DNA from: Granulicella mallensis MP5ACTX8
GTDB lineage: Bacteria > Acidobacteriota > Terriglobia > Terriglobales > Acidobacteriaceae
Reading direction: 5' to 3'
Length of the DNA stretch: 64,000 bases
Assembly (NCBI RefSeq): GCF_000178955.2
Contig: NC_016631.1
Coordinates: 1,178,001-1,242,000 of the forward strand
Below are positions 40,527-49,269 of the stretch, piece after piece (position 1 is the stretch's first letter; every line of letters starts with the position of its first letter). The notes under the pieces are model-generated. The model saw only the letters and a program-made list of their open reading frames with translations. It ran no database searches and had not been told where the DNA came from. The position numbers and the translations under genes are program-made.

Positions 40527-41459
40527 ATGCCTATCGTTGAACTCCAGAACATCCGCAAGGTCTACGACACCAAAGTCGCGGTCGAAGGCCTGACCCTGAC
40601 CATCGAACCCGGTACCATGTTCGGCCTGTTGGGGCCCAACGGCTCGGGCAAGACCAGCTCCATCCGCATGATGATCGGCATGACCGTGCCCGACTCCGGC
40701 ACAGTGCGCCTCTTCGACAAGCCCTTTGCGCGTACGCTGCTGCATCGCGTCGGCTATCTGCCGGAAGAGCGCGGGCTCTACAAGAAGATGAAAGTGATCG
40801 ATCAGCTCGTCTTCCTGGGCCAGCTTCATGGTCTGGACGAAGCCACGGCCCGCAAGCGCTCACTTGCCTGGTGCGAGCGCATGGAGATCAACGAGGCCAT
40901 CGCCAAGAAGACCGAAGAGCTCTCCAAGGGCATGCAGCAGAAGATCCAGTTCATCGCCGCGCTGCTGCACGAACCCGACCTCGTCATCATGGATGAGCCC
41001 TTCAGCGGCCTCGATCCCGTCAATGCGACGCTGCTCATGGACACCCTGGTCGCGCTGCGTAGCGAGGGCAAGGCCATCCTCTTCTCGACGCACCGCATGG
41101 ACCAGGTCGAAAAGCTCTGCGACGCCATCGCGCTCATCTCCCGCGGCAAGCTGCTGCTCTCCGGCAGCATGCGCGAGATCAAATCCCACTATCCACGCAA
41201 CCGTGTCCAGATTGTTTTCACGGGCGACGATTCCTTCCTTCGCCATCCCGGCATCGTCGAGGCCAAGAATTACTCCGGCATCGCCGAGATCAAGGTGCAG
41301 GACGAAGTCGTTGCCCAGCAGGTTCTCGCCGAGGCTGTCGCCCGTGGCACCCACATCAATCGCTTTGAAGTCATAGAGCCTACGCTGGAAGAGATCTTCA
41401 TCGAAAACGTCCGTGCAAGCTTCGGCGATGCAGAGGCAGGAGGCAGAGTCGATGCATAA
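40527..41459 (+). CDS. ABC transporter ATP-binding protein (NatA-like, exporter type)
   Basis: A 310-aa ATPase. Walker A GPNGSGKTSS, signature ELSKGMQQK (a K-G variant of LSGGQ common in the NatA/DUF4162 group), Walker B LVIMDEPFSGLDP and switch His in FSTHRMDQ. The last 80 residues form the extra domain of such exporters. It overlaps the permease gene by 8 bases (ATGCATAA), so the two form a coupled pair. Substrate unknown; sodium, drug or lipid export are all possible. Confidence 0.94.
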   Translation: MPIVELQNIRKVYDTKVAVEGLTLTIEPGTMFGLLGPNGSGKTSSIRMMIGMTVPDSGTVRLFDKPFARTLLHRVGYLPEERGLYKKMKVIDQLVFLGQLHGLDEATARKRSLAWCERMEINEAIAKKTEELSKGMQQKIQFIAALLHEPDLVIMDEPFSGLDPVNATLLMDTLVALRSEGKAILFSTHRMDQVEKLCDAIALISRGKLLLSGSMREIKSHYPRNRVQIVFTGDDSFLRHPGIVEAKNYSGIAEIKVQDEVVAQQVLAEAVARGTHINRFEVIEPTLEEIFIENVRASFGDAEAGGRVDA

Positions 41460-42684
41460 CACTTGGCTGATCGCAAAGCGCGAATATCTGGAACGCGTAC
41501 GTACCAAGGGATTCATCATTGCTACGGTGCTCATTCCGTTGCTGATGGGGGCTCTGGTCTTTGGCAGCGCCTACATGGGGTCGAAGTCCAAGACCTCGTC
41601 GCACATCGCTGTCGTCACCAGCGACTCTGCTCTCGGCACTGATCTGAAACATCAGCTTGAAGGCGGCAAGGACAGCGACATGAAGGTCGACCTGAGCGAG
41701 CCTTCCAGCGAGACTCGCGCCGTCCTTGACGCGCAACTGCACGACAAGTCCTCTTCGCTTGCCGGTTATCTCTGGGTGACGCCGCCGGTGATTGCCGGCG
41801 ACCGCCCCTCGTTCACCTATACGGCACGCTCTGCTGGCGATATCGCCACGCAGGGAGCGATCGAATCGGCCCTCGGCTCTGTGCTAATGCGCGAGCACCT
41901 TGAATCGAAGGGCATGGCCGGCTCCGACATCGATGCGCTCGTCGCTCCGGTCAAGGTCGATACCAGCGCCAGCGGCAATACGACGACGGCATTCTTCGCC
42001 GCCTACACGCTGTTCTTCCTCATGTACATGGTCATCATGTTGTATGGCATGAACACCGCGCGGTCGATCATCGAAGAGAAGACCAGCCGTGTCTTCGAGG
42101 TGCTGCTGGCGACGATCAAACCTGAAGAGCTGCTCGCTGGAAAGATCCTGGGGGTAGGGGCCGTGGGCCTCACGCAAATCGGCATCTGGATGATCGCTGC
42201 GGGGGCGCTCTCCAGCAGCAGTCTTGCAGCCAGCCTGATCGGGACAACGGGACATGGACTGATCAGCGCAACACAGATCGGCTTCTTTGTGCTGTACTTC
42301 GTCTTTGGGTTCCTGCTCTACTCCAGTATTGCCGCCGCGCTCGGCGCCATGACGAACTCGGAACAAGAGCTGCAACAGCTCAACATGTTCCTGGTTCTTC
42401 CGCTCGCATTCTGCATGGTCATGCTCTTTTCGATCATCCGCGCGCCGAACTCTACCCTGGCCCGTGTGGTCTCCCTCATTCCTTTCTGCAGTCCGCTGCT
42501 GATGAACTTCCGCATCTCGCTCACGCAGGTACCGGCATGGGAGATCTGGCTCTCCTTTGTGCTGATGTCGGCTACGATCTTCGCTATTCTGTGGGTCTCT
42601 TCGCGCATCTATCGTGTCGGCATTCTTATGTATGGCAAGAAGCCGAATCTGCCTGAAATCCTGCGCTGGCTGAAATACAGCTAG
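41452..42684 (+). CDS. ABC-2 type transporter permease (NatB-like)
   Basis: A 410-aa membrane protein. The start at 41452 (MHNTWLIAKREYLERVRTKG) is in the end of the ATPase gene. One N-terminal helix (IIATVLIPLLMGALVFGSAY), a large extracytoplasmic domain (about residues 45-190), then five C-terminal helices with the coupling region ARSIIEEKTSRVFEVLLATIKPEELLAGKILG. That motif is characteristic of NatB/ABC-2 permeases. It works as the membrane partner of the upstream ATPase. Confidence 0.93.
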   Translation: MHNTWLIAKREYLERVRTKGFIIATVLIPLLMGALVFGSAYMGSKSKTSSHIAVVTSDSALGTDLKHQLEGGKDSDMKVDLSEPSSETRAVLDAQLHDKSSSLAGYLWVTPPVIAGDRPSFTYTARSAGDIATQGAIESALGSVLMREHLESKGMAGSDIDALVAPVKVDTSASGNTTTAFFAAYTLFFLMYMVIMLYGMNTARSIIEEKTSRVFEVLLATIKPEELLAGKILGVGAVGLTQIGIWMIAAGALSSSSLAASLIGTTGHGLISATQIGFFVLYFVFGFLLYSSIAAALGAMTNSEQELQQLNMFLVLPLAFCMVMLFSIIRAPNSTLARVVSLIPFCSPLLMNFRISLTQVPAWEIWLSFVLMSATIFAILWVSSRIYRVGILMYGKKPNLPEILRWLKYS

Positions 42685-42705
42685 CGCGCAAGTAAACTCA
42701 TCTGC

Positions 42706-43341
42706 GTGGCTGTCTTCACTCCAAAGCAACGTCTGCTGCTGGCGATCGTGCCTCCACTGGCGGTGGCGTTGATCCGCCTGCTTGGAGCGACGTTGCGCTA
42801 TCGCGACCTCAACGCTCCCGCTACGCCTGTCGGCATTGATGTTCCCGGCCCTACGATCTTCGCCTTTTGGCACTGCGCGCTGCTGGTCAGCGCGCATCGC
42901 TTCCGCAACAAGGGAATCGCAATCCTGATCTCGCGCTCCTTCGACGGCGAACTCATCGCGCGTATCGTCGAGCGGCTCGGCTTCGTCGCCGTCCGAGGCT
43001 CCAGCACCCGCGGAGGCCCGCAGGCGCTACGCGGAATGCAGCAGGCCTACACCGACGGCCGCATCTGTGCCTTCACCGCCGATGGCCCCAAGGGACCTGC
43101 CTGCGTCGCGAAGCCGGGGCCTGTGCATCTCGCCGAGCTTACCGGGGCGAACTGGATCGGTGCGTTTCATGGGCAGCCAGAGCACGTCTGGGAGCTCCGC
43201 TCCTGGGACCGCTTCATGATCCCCAAACCCTTTACTACCGTGACCTTTTCGTGGCCCGCGCACACCGCGCCGGAGCTCACATCCGTGCAGCAGGCTATGG
43301 ATGAAGCAGTCGCGATGACCTCACGCCTACAATCGCAGTAG
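42706..43341 (+). CDS. DUF374 lysophospholipid acyltransferase-like protein
   Basis: A 211-aa protein of the DUF374/LpxL-like acyltransferase group. The N-terminal hydrophobic helix is followed by [15 protein letters not shown] (catalytic His region), [36 protein letters not shown] and [21 protein letters not shown], all matching this family. It likely adds an acyl chain to a lipid at the inner membrane. GTG start 42706; queA follows after 4 bases, so the two are probably co-transcribed. Confidence 0.9.
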   Translation: MAVFTPKQRLLLAIVPPLAVALIRLLGATLRYRDLNAPATPVGIDVPGPTIFAFWHCALLVSAHRFRNKGIAILISRSFDGELIARIVERLGFVAVRGSSTRGGPQALRGMQQAYTDGRICAFTADGPKGPACVAKPGPVHLAELTGANWIGAFHGQPEHVWELRSWDRFMIPKPFTTVTFSWPAHTAPELTSVQQAMDEAVAMTSRLQSQ

Positions 43342-43345
43342 CCCC

Positions 43346-44467
43346 ATGCTTGTCTCAGACTTCCACTACGACCTGCCTGAAGAACTCATCGCGCAGCGGC
43401 CTCCTGCGGTGCGCGGCACGAGCCGCATGATGACGCTGGATCGCCGTACCGGTGACTTCTCCGACCATACCTTTGCCGAGTTGCCGTTGCTGCTCCAGCC
43501 GGGCGATCTGCTGGTGATGAACGACTCGCGCGTCATCCCTGCACGTCTGTTTGCCACCCGCGCCGGCCTCACGACCCAGCACAACTCCCCCGCGCCCAGC
43601 GGCCACATCGAAGTCCTGCTGACGCAACGCCACGCTTCCGCTGAAGGCTATAACGACTGGTCGGCGCTTGTTCGTCCCGCAAAGAAGATCCAGCCCGGCG
43701 AGACCCTGCTCTTCGCACCGGACGACTCCACTGCGCCGCTACTGCGCGCCACCGTGCTCTCTGCCGGTGAGTTCGGCGAGCGTACTCTGCGCTTCGATCC
43801 GGCCGAAGACTTCCATGCCGCACTCGAACGTATCGGCCACCTGCCGCTGCCCCCCTACATTCACCGCTCCAAGCAGGAGCCCAATACCTCAGAAGACCGC
43901 GAGCGCTACCAGACGGTCTACTCGCAGCAGTTGACCAGCGCCGAGGCTGAGGGTTCCGCCGCCGCGCCGACGGCTGGCCTGCACTTCACACCGGAGGTGC
44001 TCTCGCAGCTCAAGGAGCGGGGCGTAGAGTTCGCCACCCTCACATTGCACGTTGGGCTCGGAACCTTCCAGCCTGTCCGCGTCGAGCGCACCGAAGACAT
44101 TCGCCTCCACGCCGAGCACTACACGCTCTCCACGACGACGGCCGAAGCCATCCAGAGAGCCAGGCGCGAGGGCCGCCGCATCGTCGCCGTAGGCACGACC
44201 ACGACGCGCACCCTGGAGCACATCGCACGTGAAACCAATGGCAGCGAAATCGCCGCGCATTCGGGAAGTACCGCCCTCTTTCTCTCTCCCGGGGTGGAGT
44301 TCAAGCTGGTGGGCGGCCTGTTGACCAACTTCCACCTTCCGCAATCGACGCTGCTGATGCTGGTCTCCGCCTTTGCAGGCCGCGAACAGGCGCTCGCTGC
44401 TTATGCCCACGCCGTCGAAGCGCGCTATCGCTTCTTTTCCTACGGCGACTGCATGCTCATCACGTAG
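43346..44467 (+). CDS. queA: S-adenosylmethionine:tRNA ribosyltransferase-isomerase
   Basis: A 373-aa enzyme that transfers and isomerises the ribosyl group of AdoMet onto preQ1-modified tRNA, giving epoxyqueuosine. The N-terminus [17 protein letters not shown] and the motifs [50 protein letters not shown] and [13 protein letters not shown] are clear. It lies in the same run of genes as the acyltransferase, without other queuosine genes. No preQ1 riboswitch was seen upstream. Confidence 0.96.
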   Translation: MLVSDFHYDLPEELIAQRPPAVRGTSRMMTLDRRTGDFSDHTFAELPLLLQPGDLLVMNDSRVIPARLFATRAGLTTQHNSPAPSGHIEVLLTQRHASAEGYNDWSALVRPAKKIQPGETLLFAPDDSTAPLLRATVLSAGEFGERTLRFDPAEDFHAALERIGHLPLPPYIHRSKQEPNTSEDRERYQTVYSQQLTSAEAEGSAAAPTAGLHFTPEVLSQLKERGVEFATLTLHVGLGTFQPVRVERTEDIRLHAEHYTLSTTTAEAIQRARREGRRIVAVGTTTTRTLEHIARETNGSEIAAHSGSTALFLSPGVEFKLVGGLLTNFHLPQSTLLMLVSAFAGREQALAAYAHAVEARYRFFSYGDCMLIT

Positions 44468-44490
44468 CATCCAATAAAAGAGATCAAATC

Positions 44491-47400
44491 ATGCCGAACC
44501 AGACCGACAAACCGCCTATCTACCTCCTCGATTCGATGGCCTTCATCTTCCGTGCATATCACGCGATGCAGCGCTCGCGACCGATGTCCACGCGCACCGG
44601 CATTCCCACGGCGGCAACGTATGTCTTCGTCAACATGATCAACAAGCTGCGTAAGGACTTCCAGCCGCAGTACCTGGCCGCGGTCTACGATGTTGGCGCG
44701 CCCCTGCTGCGCAACGAACAGGCCAAGCAGATGAAGGACGTCCAGAAGTTCAACATCAAGACGCAGGAGTTCGAGACGATCGAATACGGCGGTTACAAGG
44801 CCAACCGCGCCGAGACGCCACCTGATCTGATCCAGCAGCAGCCCTACATCCGCCGCGCGCTTGAGGCCTTCCGCATCCCTATCCTGTTCTACGAGGGCTT
44901 TGAGGCGGATGACGTGATCGGCACGCTGAGCTGCCAGCTCTCCGCGCTCGGCCATCACGTCTATGTCGTCTCCTCCGACAAGGACATGATGCAGCTCGTC
45001 AACGAGGACGTCTCGATCCTCAACCCGATGAAGGACAACCTCATCCTCGATCCGGCAGGAGTCGAGAACGTGCTGGGAGTTCCGCCCGCGCGCGTAGTCG
45101 ACGTGATGGCGCTACGTGGCGACGCTATCGACAACATCCCCGGAGCGCCGGGCATCGGCGACAAGGGCTCGGTCGAACTCATCCAGCAGTTCGGCACTGT
45201 GGAAGGCGCGCTTGATCGCGCCGCTGAAGTTAAAAAGAAGACCTACCGCGAGTCGCTGCAGAACAATCGCGACAACATTCTGCTTTCGAAAGAGCTCGTC
45301 ACCATCCACACGGCGGTGCCCATCGAGTTCTCGCTCGACCACATGCGTACGCAGCCGGTCGATAACGCAGCCTGCCGCGCTCTCTTCACCGAGCTTGAAT
45401 TCACGACGATGCTCAAAGAGCTCGCTCCGGACGTCGACGCCACCCCCGTGACCTACAACATCAAGGCCACTGCGGACGACCTCGCAAAGCTGCTCGCCGA
45501 AGCGCGCGAACCCTCTCTCGCAGCTCGCGATCTCGAAGCTCGTAGCTCGACTGCAAACCAGCTACCTCGCGGCCTCGCCATCGCCCTGGCCGAAACGACA
45601 CAAGCCATCGCAGAAGAGGTCGCCGCCGATCCCAGCGCCAGCGCCGAGGTTGAAGAATCCGAACCAGAACCGCCGCAGACGATGTCGCTCTTCGGCGCGG
45701 ATGAGGGGGCAGGGGACAGGGCCCAGGGCTCAGGGGCCTCGTCTTCTGAACTCTTGGCCCTGAGCCCTGAACCCTCCCAGGACCCTGCCTGCCGTCTCGG
45801 CCTTGCCGTCACTGCCGGACACGCCATCGAGATCTCGCTCGACACCCCGGGTATACGCGAAGCCCTCGCCGACCCTGCGTTACCCAAGCAGGTCCACGAC
45901 CTCAAGGCCGTGCTGCGCGCGCTCCAGCCGCACGACATCACACTTGCCGGGCCGATCACCGACGTCATGCTGCAGAGCTATCTCCTCAACCCGACGCACA
46001 GCTCACATACACTCATCGACCTGGCCGCGCGCACGACCAGCAGGGCCCTGACGCATCAGCCGACGAAAGACAATCCCAACGATCCCAAGCGCCTGCCGGA
46101 GGCCGCCGCGGCCATCGCACGCCTGGCCGTTACGTTGGGCGAACAACTCGCCGAAGTCCCCACGACCCACGTGATTCCGAAGGACGATCCTGCTCTAGGC
46201 GGCGCAATCACAACGGAGATGCTCTTCGCCGACAAGGCGCAGGTCGAAGGGGCCAGGGCTCAGGGGGCAGCGAGCGCGTCTTCTGGACCCTTGGCTCTGA
46301 ACCCTGAGGCCTCTCCCCTGAACGAACACTCCACCCTCGCCGAAGTCTACGAGCAGCTCGATCTCCCCCTTGTCTCCGTGCTGCTGCAGATGGAGCAGAC
46401 GGGCGTTCGCGTCGACAGCAACCTCCTGCGCGAGATGAGTTCGCGTCTCGCCGTCACCATCGACGACCTGGCCGAGCGCATCTATGCCAGCTCGGGACAT
46501 CGCTTCAACATCAACTCTCCCAAGCAGCTTGGCGACGTGCTCTTCAACAAGATGGACCTGCCCAAACCCATGAAGCACGGCAAGGGCAAGGTCATCTCGA
46601 CGGCGCAGGACATCCTCGAAGACCTCGCGCAGCACCACGAGGTTCCGGCGATCGTTCTCGAATACCGCCAGTTGCAGAAGCTGAAGTCCACCTATCTCGA
46701 TCAGCTTCCGTCCCTGACGGACGTGAACGGCCGCATCCACACCACGTTCAACCAGGTAGGCACGGCAACGGGGCGTCTCTCGTCGATCAACCCCAACCTG
46801 CAGAACATCCCCATCCGCACCGCCGTCGGCCGCGAGATCCGTGCCGCGTTCATCGCGGCACCGGGCAATCTGCTGATGTCCGCGGACTACTCGCAGATCG
46901 AGCTGCGCCTCATGGCGCACTTCTCGCAGGACCCCCTGTTGCTCGACGCCTACCGCACCGGCAAGGACATCCACACACTCACCGCCGCGGAGGTCTTCGA
47001 GGTCGACGCCGCGACGATGGACAAGGAGACCCGTGCCCGCGCGAAGGCCGTAAACTTCGGCATCGTCTATGGCATCTCGCCCTTCGGTCTGGCTGCGCAG
47101 TTAGGCATCGACCAGAAAGTCGCCAAGGCCTATATCGAACGCTACTTCGACAGGTACAAGGGAGTCGCGACGTTCATTGAGCAGACGCTCGAAACCGTTC
47201 GCCGCGACCAGGCGGTGAAGACCGCCTTCGGCCGCGTCCGCCCCATCCCCGACATCCAATCCCGCAACCCCAACCAGCGTGGCTTCGCCGAGCGTACGGC
47301 GGTCAACACGCCACTGCAAGGCACCGCCGCCGACCTCATCAAGATCGCCATGCTCCGCATCGACGCCGCCATACGCACCCGCAACCTGCGCTCGCTAATG

Positions 47401-47559
47401 ACGCTACAGGTGCACGACGAACTGCTTTTCGACGTTGTGCCCGAAGAGGCTGATGAGATGCAGGAGTTGGTAAAGACCGAGATGGAATCGGCAGCGGAGT
47501 TCAGTGTGCCCATCGTTGCGGAGGTAGGTCTTGGAGATAACTGGCGAGATATTAAGTAG
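44491..47559 (+). CDS. polA: DNA polymerase I with repeat-derived linker insertions
   Basis: A 1022-aa family A polymerase, about 90 residues longer than E. coli Pol I. The 5'-3' exonuclease domain (1-310) shows GFEADDVIGTL, SSDKDMMQLV and GDAIDNIPGAPGIGDKGS. The middle 3'-5' exonuclease fold (about 435-590) lacks the DxE motif and is probably inactive. The polymerase domain shows TATGRLSSINPNLQNIPI, SADYSQIELRLMAH (motif A), RARAKAVNFGIVYGISPFG (motif B) and LQVHDELLFDV (motif C). Ala/Ser/Glu-rich linkers at residues 339-357, 405-432 and 586-610 are encoded by repeat-like DNA. It follows queA by 23 bases. Confidence 0.97.
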   Translation: MPNQTDKPPIYLLDSMAFIFRAYHAMQRSRPMSTRTGIPTAATYVFVNMINKLRKDFQPQYLAAVYDVGAPLLRNEQAKQMKDVQKFNIKTQEFETIEYGGYKANRAETPPDLIQQQPYIRRALEAFRIPILFYEGFEADDVIGTLSCQLSALGHHVYVVSSDKDMMQLVNEDVSILNPMKDNLILDPAGVENVLGVPPARVVDVMALRGDAIDNIPGAPGIGDKGSVELIQQFGTVEGALDRAAEVKKKTYRESLQNNRDNILLSKELVTIHTAVPIEFSLDHMRTQPVDNAACRALFTELEFTTMLKELAPDVDATPVTYNIKATADDLAKLLAEAREPSLAARDLEARSSTANQLPRGLAIALAETTQAIAEEVAADPSASAEVEESEPEPPQTMSLFGADEGAGDRAQGSGASSSELLALSPEPSQDPACRLGLAVTAGHAIEISLDTPGIREALADPALPKQVHDLKAVLRALQPHDITLAGPITDVMLQSYLLNPTHSSHTLIDLAARTTSRALTHQPTKDNPNDPKRLPEAAAAIARLAVTLGEQLAEVPTTHVIPKDDPALGGAITTEMLFADKAQVEGARAQGAASASSGPLALNPEASPLNEHSTLAEVYEQLDLPLVSVLLQMEQTGVRVDSNLLREMSSRLAVTIDDLAERIYASSGHRFNINSPKQLGDVLFNKMDLPKPMKHGKGKVISTAQDILEDLAQHHEVPAIVLEYRQLQKLKSTYLDQLPSLTDVNGRIHTTFNQVGTATGRLSSINPNLQNIPIRTAVGREIRAAFIAAPGNLLMSADYSQIELRLMAHFSQDPLLLDAYRTGKDIHTLTAAEVFEVDAATMDKETRARAKAVNFGIVYGISPFGLAAQLGIDQKVAKAYIERYFDRYKGVATFIEQTLETVRRDQAVKTAFGRVRPIPDIQSRNPNQRGFAERTAVNTPLQGTAADLIKIAMLRIDAAIRTRNLRSLMTLQVHDELLFDVVPEEADEMQELVKTEMESAAEFSVPIVAEVGLGDNWRDIK
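45517..45540. repeat. Intergenic-type repeat inside polA, insert A
   Basis: Twenty-four bases, CTCGCAGCTC...CTCGAAGCT, differ from the gene-gap sequence 5674-5696 (CTCGCAACTC...CTCGAAACT) by about four substitutions and one added base. They encode part of the linker at residues 339-357, in frame. Confidence 0.7.
45705..45785. repeat. Palindromic repeat inside polA, insert B
   Basis: Contains a perfect 12-bp inverted repeat, 45724-45735 (CAGGGCTCAGGG) with 45758-45769. It is translated as a linker reading RAQGSGASSSELLALSPEPS. A related copy is insert C at 46246-46320, in the same reading frame. Confidence 0.8.
46246..46320. repeat. Palindromic repeat inside polA, insert C
   Basis: Resembles insert B at DNA level (GCCAGGGCTCAGGGGGC and CTTGGCTCTGAACCCTGA) and protein level (RAQGAASASSGPLALNPEAS). 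The inverted repeat is imperfect here. It lies in the linker just before the polymerase domain. Confidence 0.8.
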
Positions 47560-47608
47560 CGGCTGTCGAGTCTTACCGGACAACGTAGCGGGAATTCGTG
47601 TTCAGGGC

Positions 47609-47641
47609 TTGACAGATATTCGTTTATAAACGAATATCTGT
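47609..47641 (+). promoter_or_regulatory. Toxin-antitoxin promoter with 30-bp palindromic operator
   Basis: 47612-47641 is a perfect 30-bp palindrome (half-site ACAGATATTCGTTTA). It starts within a consensus -35, TTGACA (47609-47614); 17 bases on lies GAATAT, a weak -10. It ends 3 bases before the toxin start codon. This is the expected site for autorepression by the antitoxin. With this promoter the transcript would begin at or next to the GTG. Confidence 0.85.
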
Positions 47642-47643
47642 TA

Positions 47644-47919
47644 GTGTACGAGATTCGTCATTATCTGTCTTCCAATGGAAAAGATGTTTTCATGGAGTGG
47701 CGAACTAAGCTGCGCGATACAAAAGCGCGAGTGGCCATTGACCGCAGAGTCAACCGGATCGAGCAAGGAAATTTAGGCGATCACAAATACCTGCAGGATG
47801 GTGTCTCGGAGCTTTGCATCAACGTCGGGCCGGGATACCGTGTGTACTACGCCGTGGAAGGTAAGCAAATCATTCTGTTGCTTTGCGGCGGTGACAAAAG
47901 CACACAGCGCGGGACATAG
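47644..47919 (+). CDS. RelE/ParE-type toxin (addiction module killer protein), frameshifted near its C-terminus
   Basis: A 91-aa protein starting GTG 47644, without a Shine-Dalgarno. It matches TIGR02683-like killer proteins: VFMEWRTKLRDTKARVAIDRR, RIEQGNLGDHKYLQDGVSEL, GPGYRVYYAVEGKQIILLLC, GGDKSTQ. It then ends early in RGT. In the next frame the family tail continues from 47910 (RDIDQACANWRDWQARGG) to a TAA at 47976-47978, three bases before the antitoxin ATG. So one base, probably a G near 47907-47909, has been lost. The conserved core is complete, so activity may be altered rather than lost. Such toxins usually cleave mRNA on the ribosome. Confidence 0.85.
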   Translation: MYEIRHYLSSNGKDVFMEWRTKLRDTKARVAIDRRVNRIEQGNLGDHKYLQDGVSELCINVGPGYRVYYAVEGKQIILLLCGGDKSTQRGT

Positions 47920-47980
47920 ATCAGGCGTGCGCAAACTGGCGAGACTGGCAGGCGCGCGGTGGGGAAGAGGAGGAATAACA

Positions 47981-48325
47981 ATGGGAGCTTCCAACGCAAA
48001 GAATGTGAGAGATCGTAGCCACGACGAAGCTATGGCAGAGGCGTTCCAGGCAGATCCTGCCTACGCCGCCGAATTGTTAAACTCTATCCTCGAAGATGGT
48101 GAGCAAGGAGAACTGCTCATCGCATTGCGGCAGATGGCAAAAGCCTTTGGGGGTATATCGGCCGTAGCGGAGAAGGCTCATCTGAACCAGACGCAAATGT
48201 ATCGCACATTGTCTGAGGAGGGTAATCCAGCGCTGAGTAGCTTGGTAGCCGTTCTAAAGGTGATGGGCCTCCGCCTTGCCGTTCAACCTGTAAAGGTGGA
48301 TCGCATCGAAGCTACCGCAGCCTAA
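47981..48325 (+). CDS. HTH antitoxin of the RelE-type module
   Basis: A 114-aa protein following the toxin gene, an order seen in HigBA-like and TIGR02683/TIGR02684 modules. GAGGAG lies eight bases before the ATG. The C-terminal half contains a helix-turn-helix (FGGISAVAEKAHLNQTQMYR, about residues 56-75) followed by LSEEGNPALSSLVAVLKVMG, typical of 'putative addiction module antidote' proteins. It should bind the 30-bp palindrome and neutralise the toxin. It appears intact. Confidence 0.88.
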   Translation: MGASNAKNVRDRSHDEAMAEAFQADPAYAAELLNSILEDGEQGELLIALRQMAKAFGGISAVAEKAHLNQTQMYRTLSEEGNPALSSLVAVLKVMGLRLAVQPVKVDRIEATAA

Positions 48326-48392
48326 GCGACCCCTGGAGAGGACTGAGGCATGTCGTAATTTGGCATGAGGTAGCCTGTATCTGAAACCCCAA

Positions 48393-49262
48393 ATGACCCA
48401 GTCCACAAGAAAGACAGCTACACTCCTCATCGACTGCCCTGACCGCAAAGGTCTTGTCGCGGCTATCATCAATTTTCTTGTCCAGCAGTACGACGTCAAC
48501 ATCCTCAATGCCGATCAGCATCAAGACGCCGAGCTGGGCCTCTTCTTCATGCGCGTCGAATTCGCCACCGAGGCTGCAGGCTTCGACGAACTCAGCTTTC
48601 GCACGGCCTTCCAACCTCTCGCGCAGCAGTTCCAGATGAACTGGCGCATTGAGTTAGCTGACGCGCCGCAGAATGTCTGCCTCTTCGTCTCGCAGTATCT
48701 GCACTGCCTTGCCGACCTGCTGCATCGCCATCAGACCGGCGAGTTCCACTGCAATCTCGCGCTGATCGTCAGCAACCATGAGAGTGCACGGCCGCTGGCG
48801 GAGTTCCATCATGTTCCGTTTTACTACCTGCCCGTCGGGCGTGAGAACAAACAGCAGGTCGAGCGGCAACAACTTGCCTTGCTGGATGAGCACAAGATCG
48901 ACCTCGTCGTCCTCGCGCGCTACATGCAGATCCTGTCGCCCAAGTTCGTGGATGCCTATCCGCGCCGGATCATCAACGTCCACCATTCGTTTCTGCCCGC
49001 GTTTACAGGGGCAAAACCGTATCACGCAGCCTTCGCGCGAGGCGTAAAGCTCATTGGTGCGACCAGCCACTACGTCACCGCAGAACTCGACGAGGGGCCC
49101 ATCATCGAGCAGGACGTCGCCCGCGTCTCGCAGAACGATCAGCTTCCCAGCCTCATCCAGAAGGGACGCGACCTTGAGCGCCTGGTGCTCTCCCGCGCTG
49201 TGCAGTGGCATCTCGACCACCGGATCCTGTCCTACGCGAACAAGACCGTCATCTTCGCCTGA
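48393..49262 (+). CDS. purU: Formyltetrahydrofolate deformylase
   Basis: A 289-aa enzyme releasing formate from 10-formyl-THF. An N-terminal ACT domain (LLIDCPDRKGLVAAIINFLV, residues 11-30) is followed by a formyltransferase-fold domain with LIVSNHE, VPFYYLPVGRENKQ, DLVVLARYMQILSPKFVD and VNVHHSFLPAF-like INVHHSFLPAFTGAKPYHAA, reported here as HHSFLPAFTGAKPYH. It links one-carbon pools to the glycine cleavage genes at 4-9 kb in function, though it is distant here. Convergent with glmM, 7 bases apart. Confidence 0.96.
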   Translation: MTQSTRKTATLLIDCPDRKGLVAAIINFLVQQYDVNILNADQHQDAELGLFFMRVEFATEAAGFDELSFRTAFQPLAQQFQMNWRIELADAPQNVCLFVSQYLHCLADLLHRHQTGEFHCNLALIVSNHESARPLAEFHHVPFYYLPVGRENKQQVERQQLALLDEHKIDLVVLARYMQILSPKFVDAYPRRIINVHHSFLPAFTGAKPYHAAFARGVKLIGATSHYVTAELDEGPIIEQDVARVSQNDQLPSLIQKGRDLERLVLSRAVQWHLDHRILSYANKTVIFA

Positions 49263-49269
49263 GCTGGGA

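Noticed and set aside
43300-43346. preQ1 riboswitch before queA
   Set aside because: Only 4 bases separate it from the upstream gene and no aptamer-like sequence was seen.
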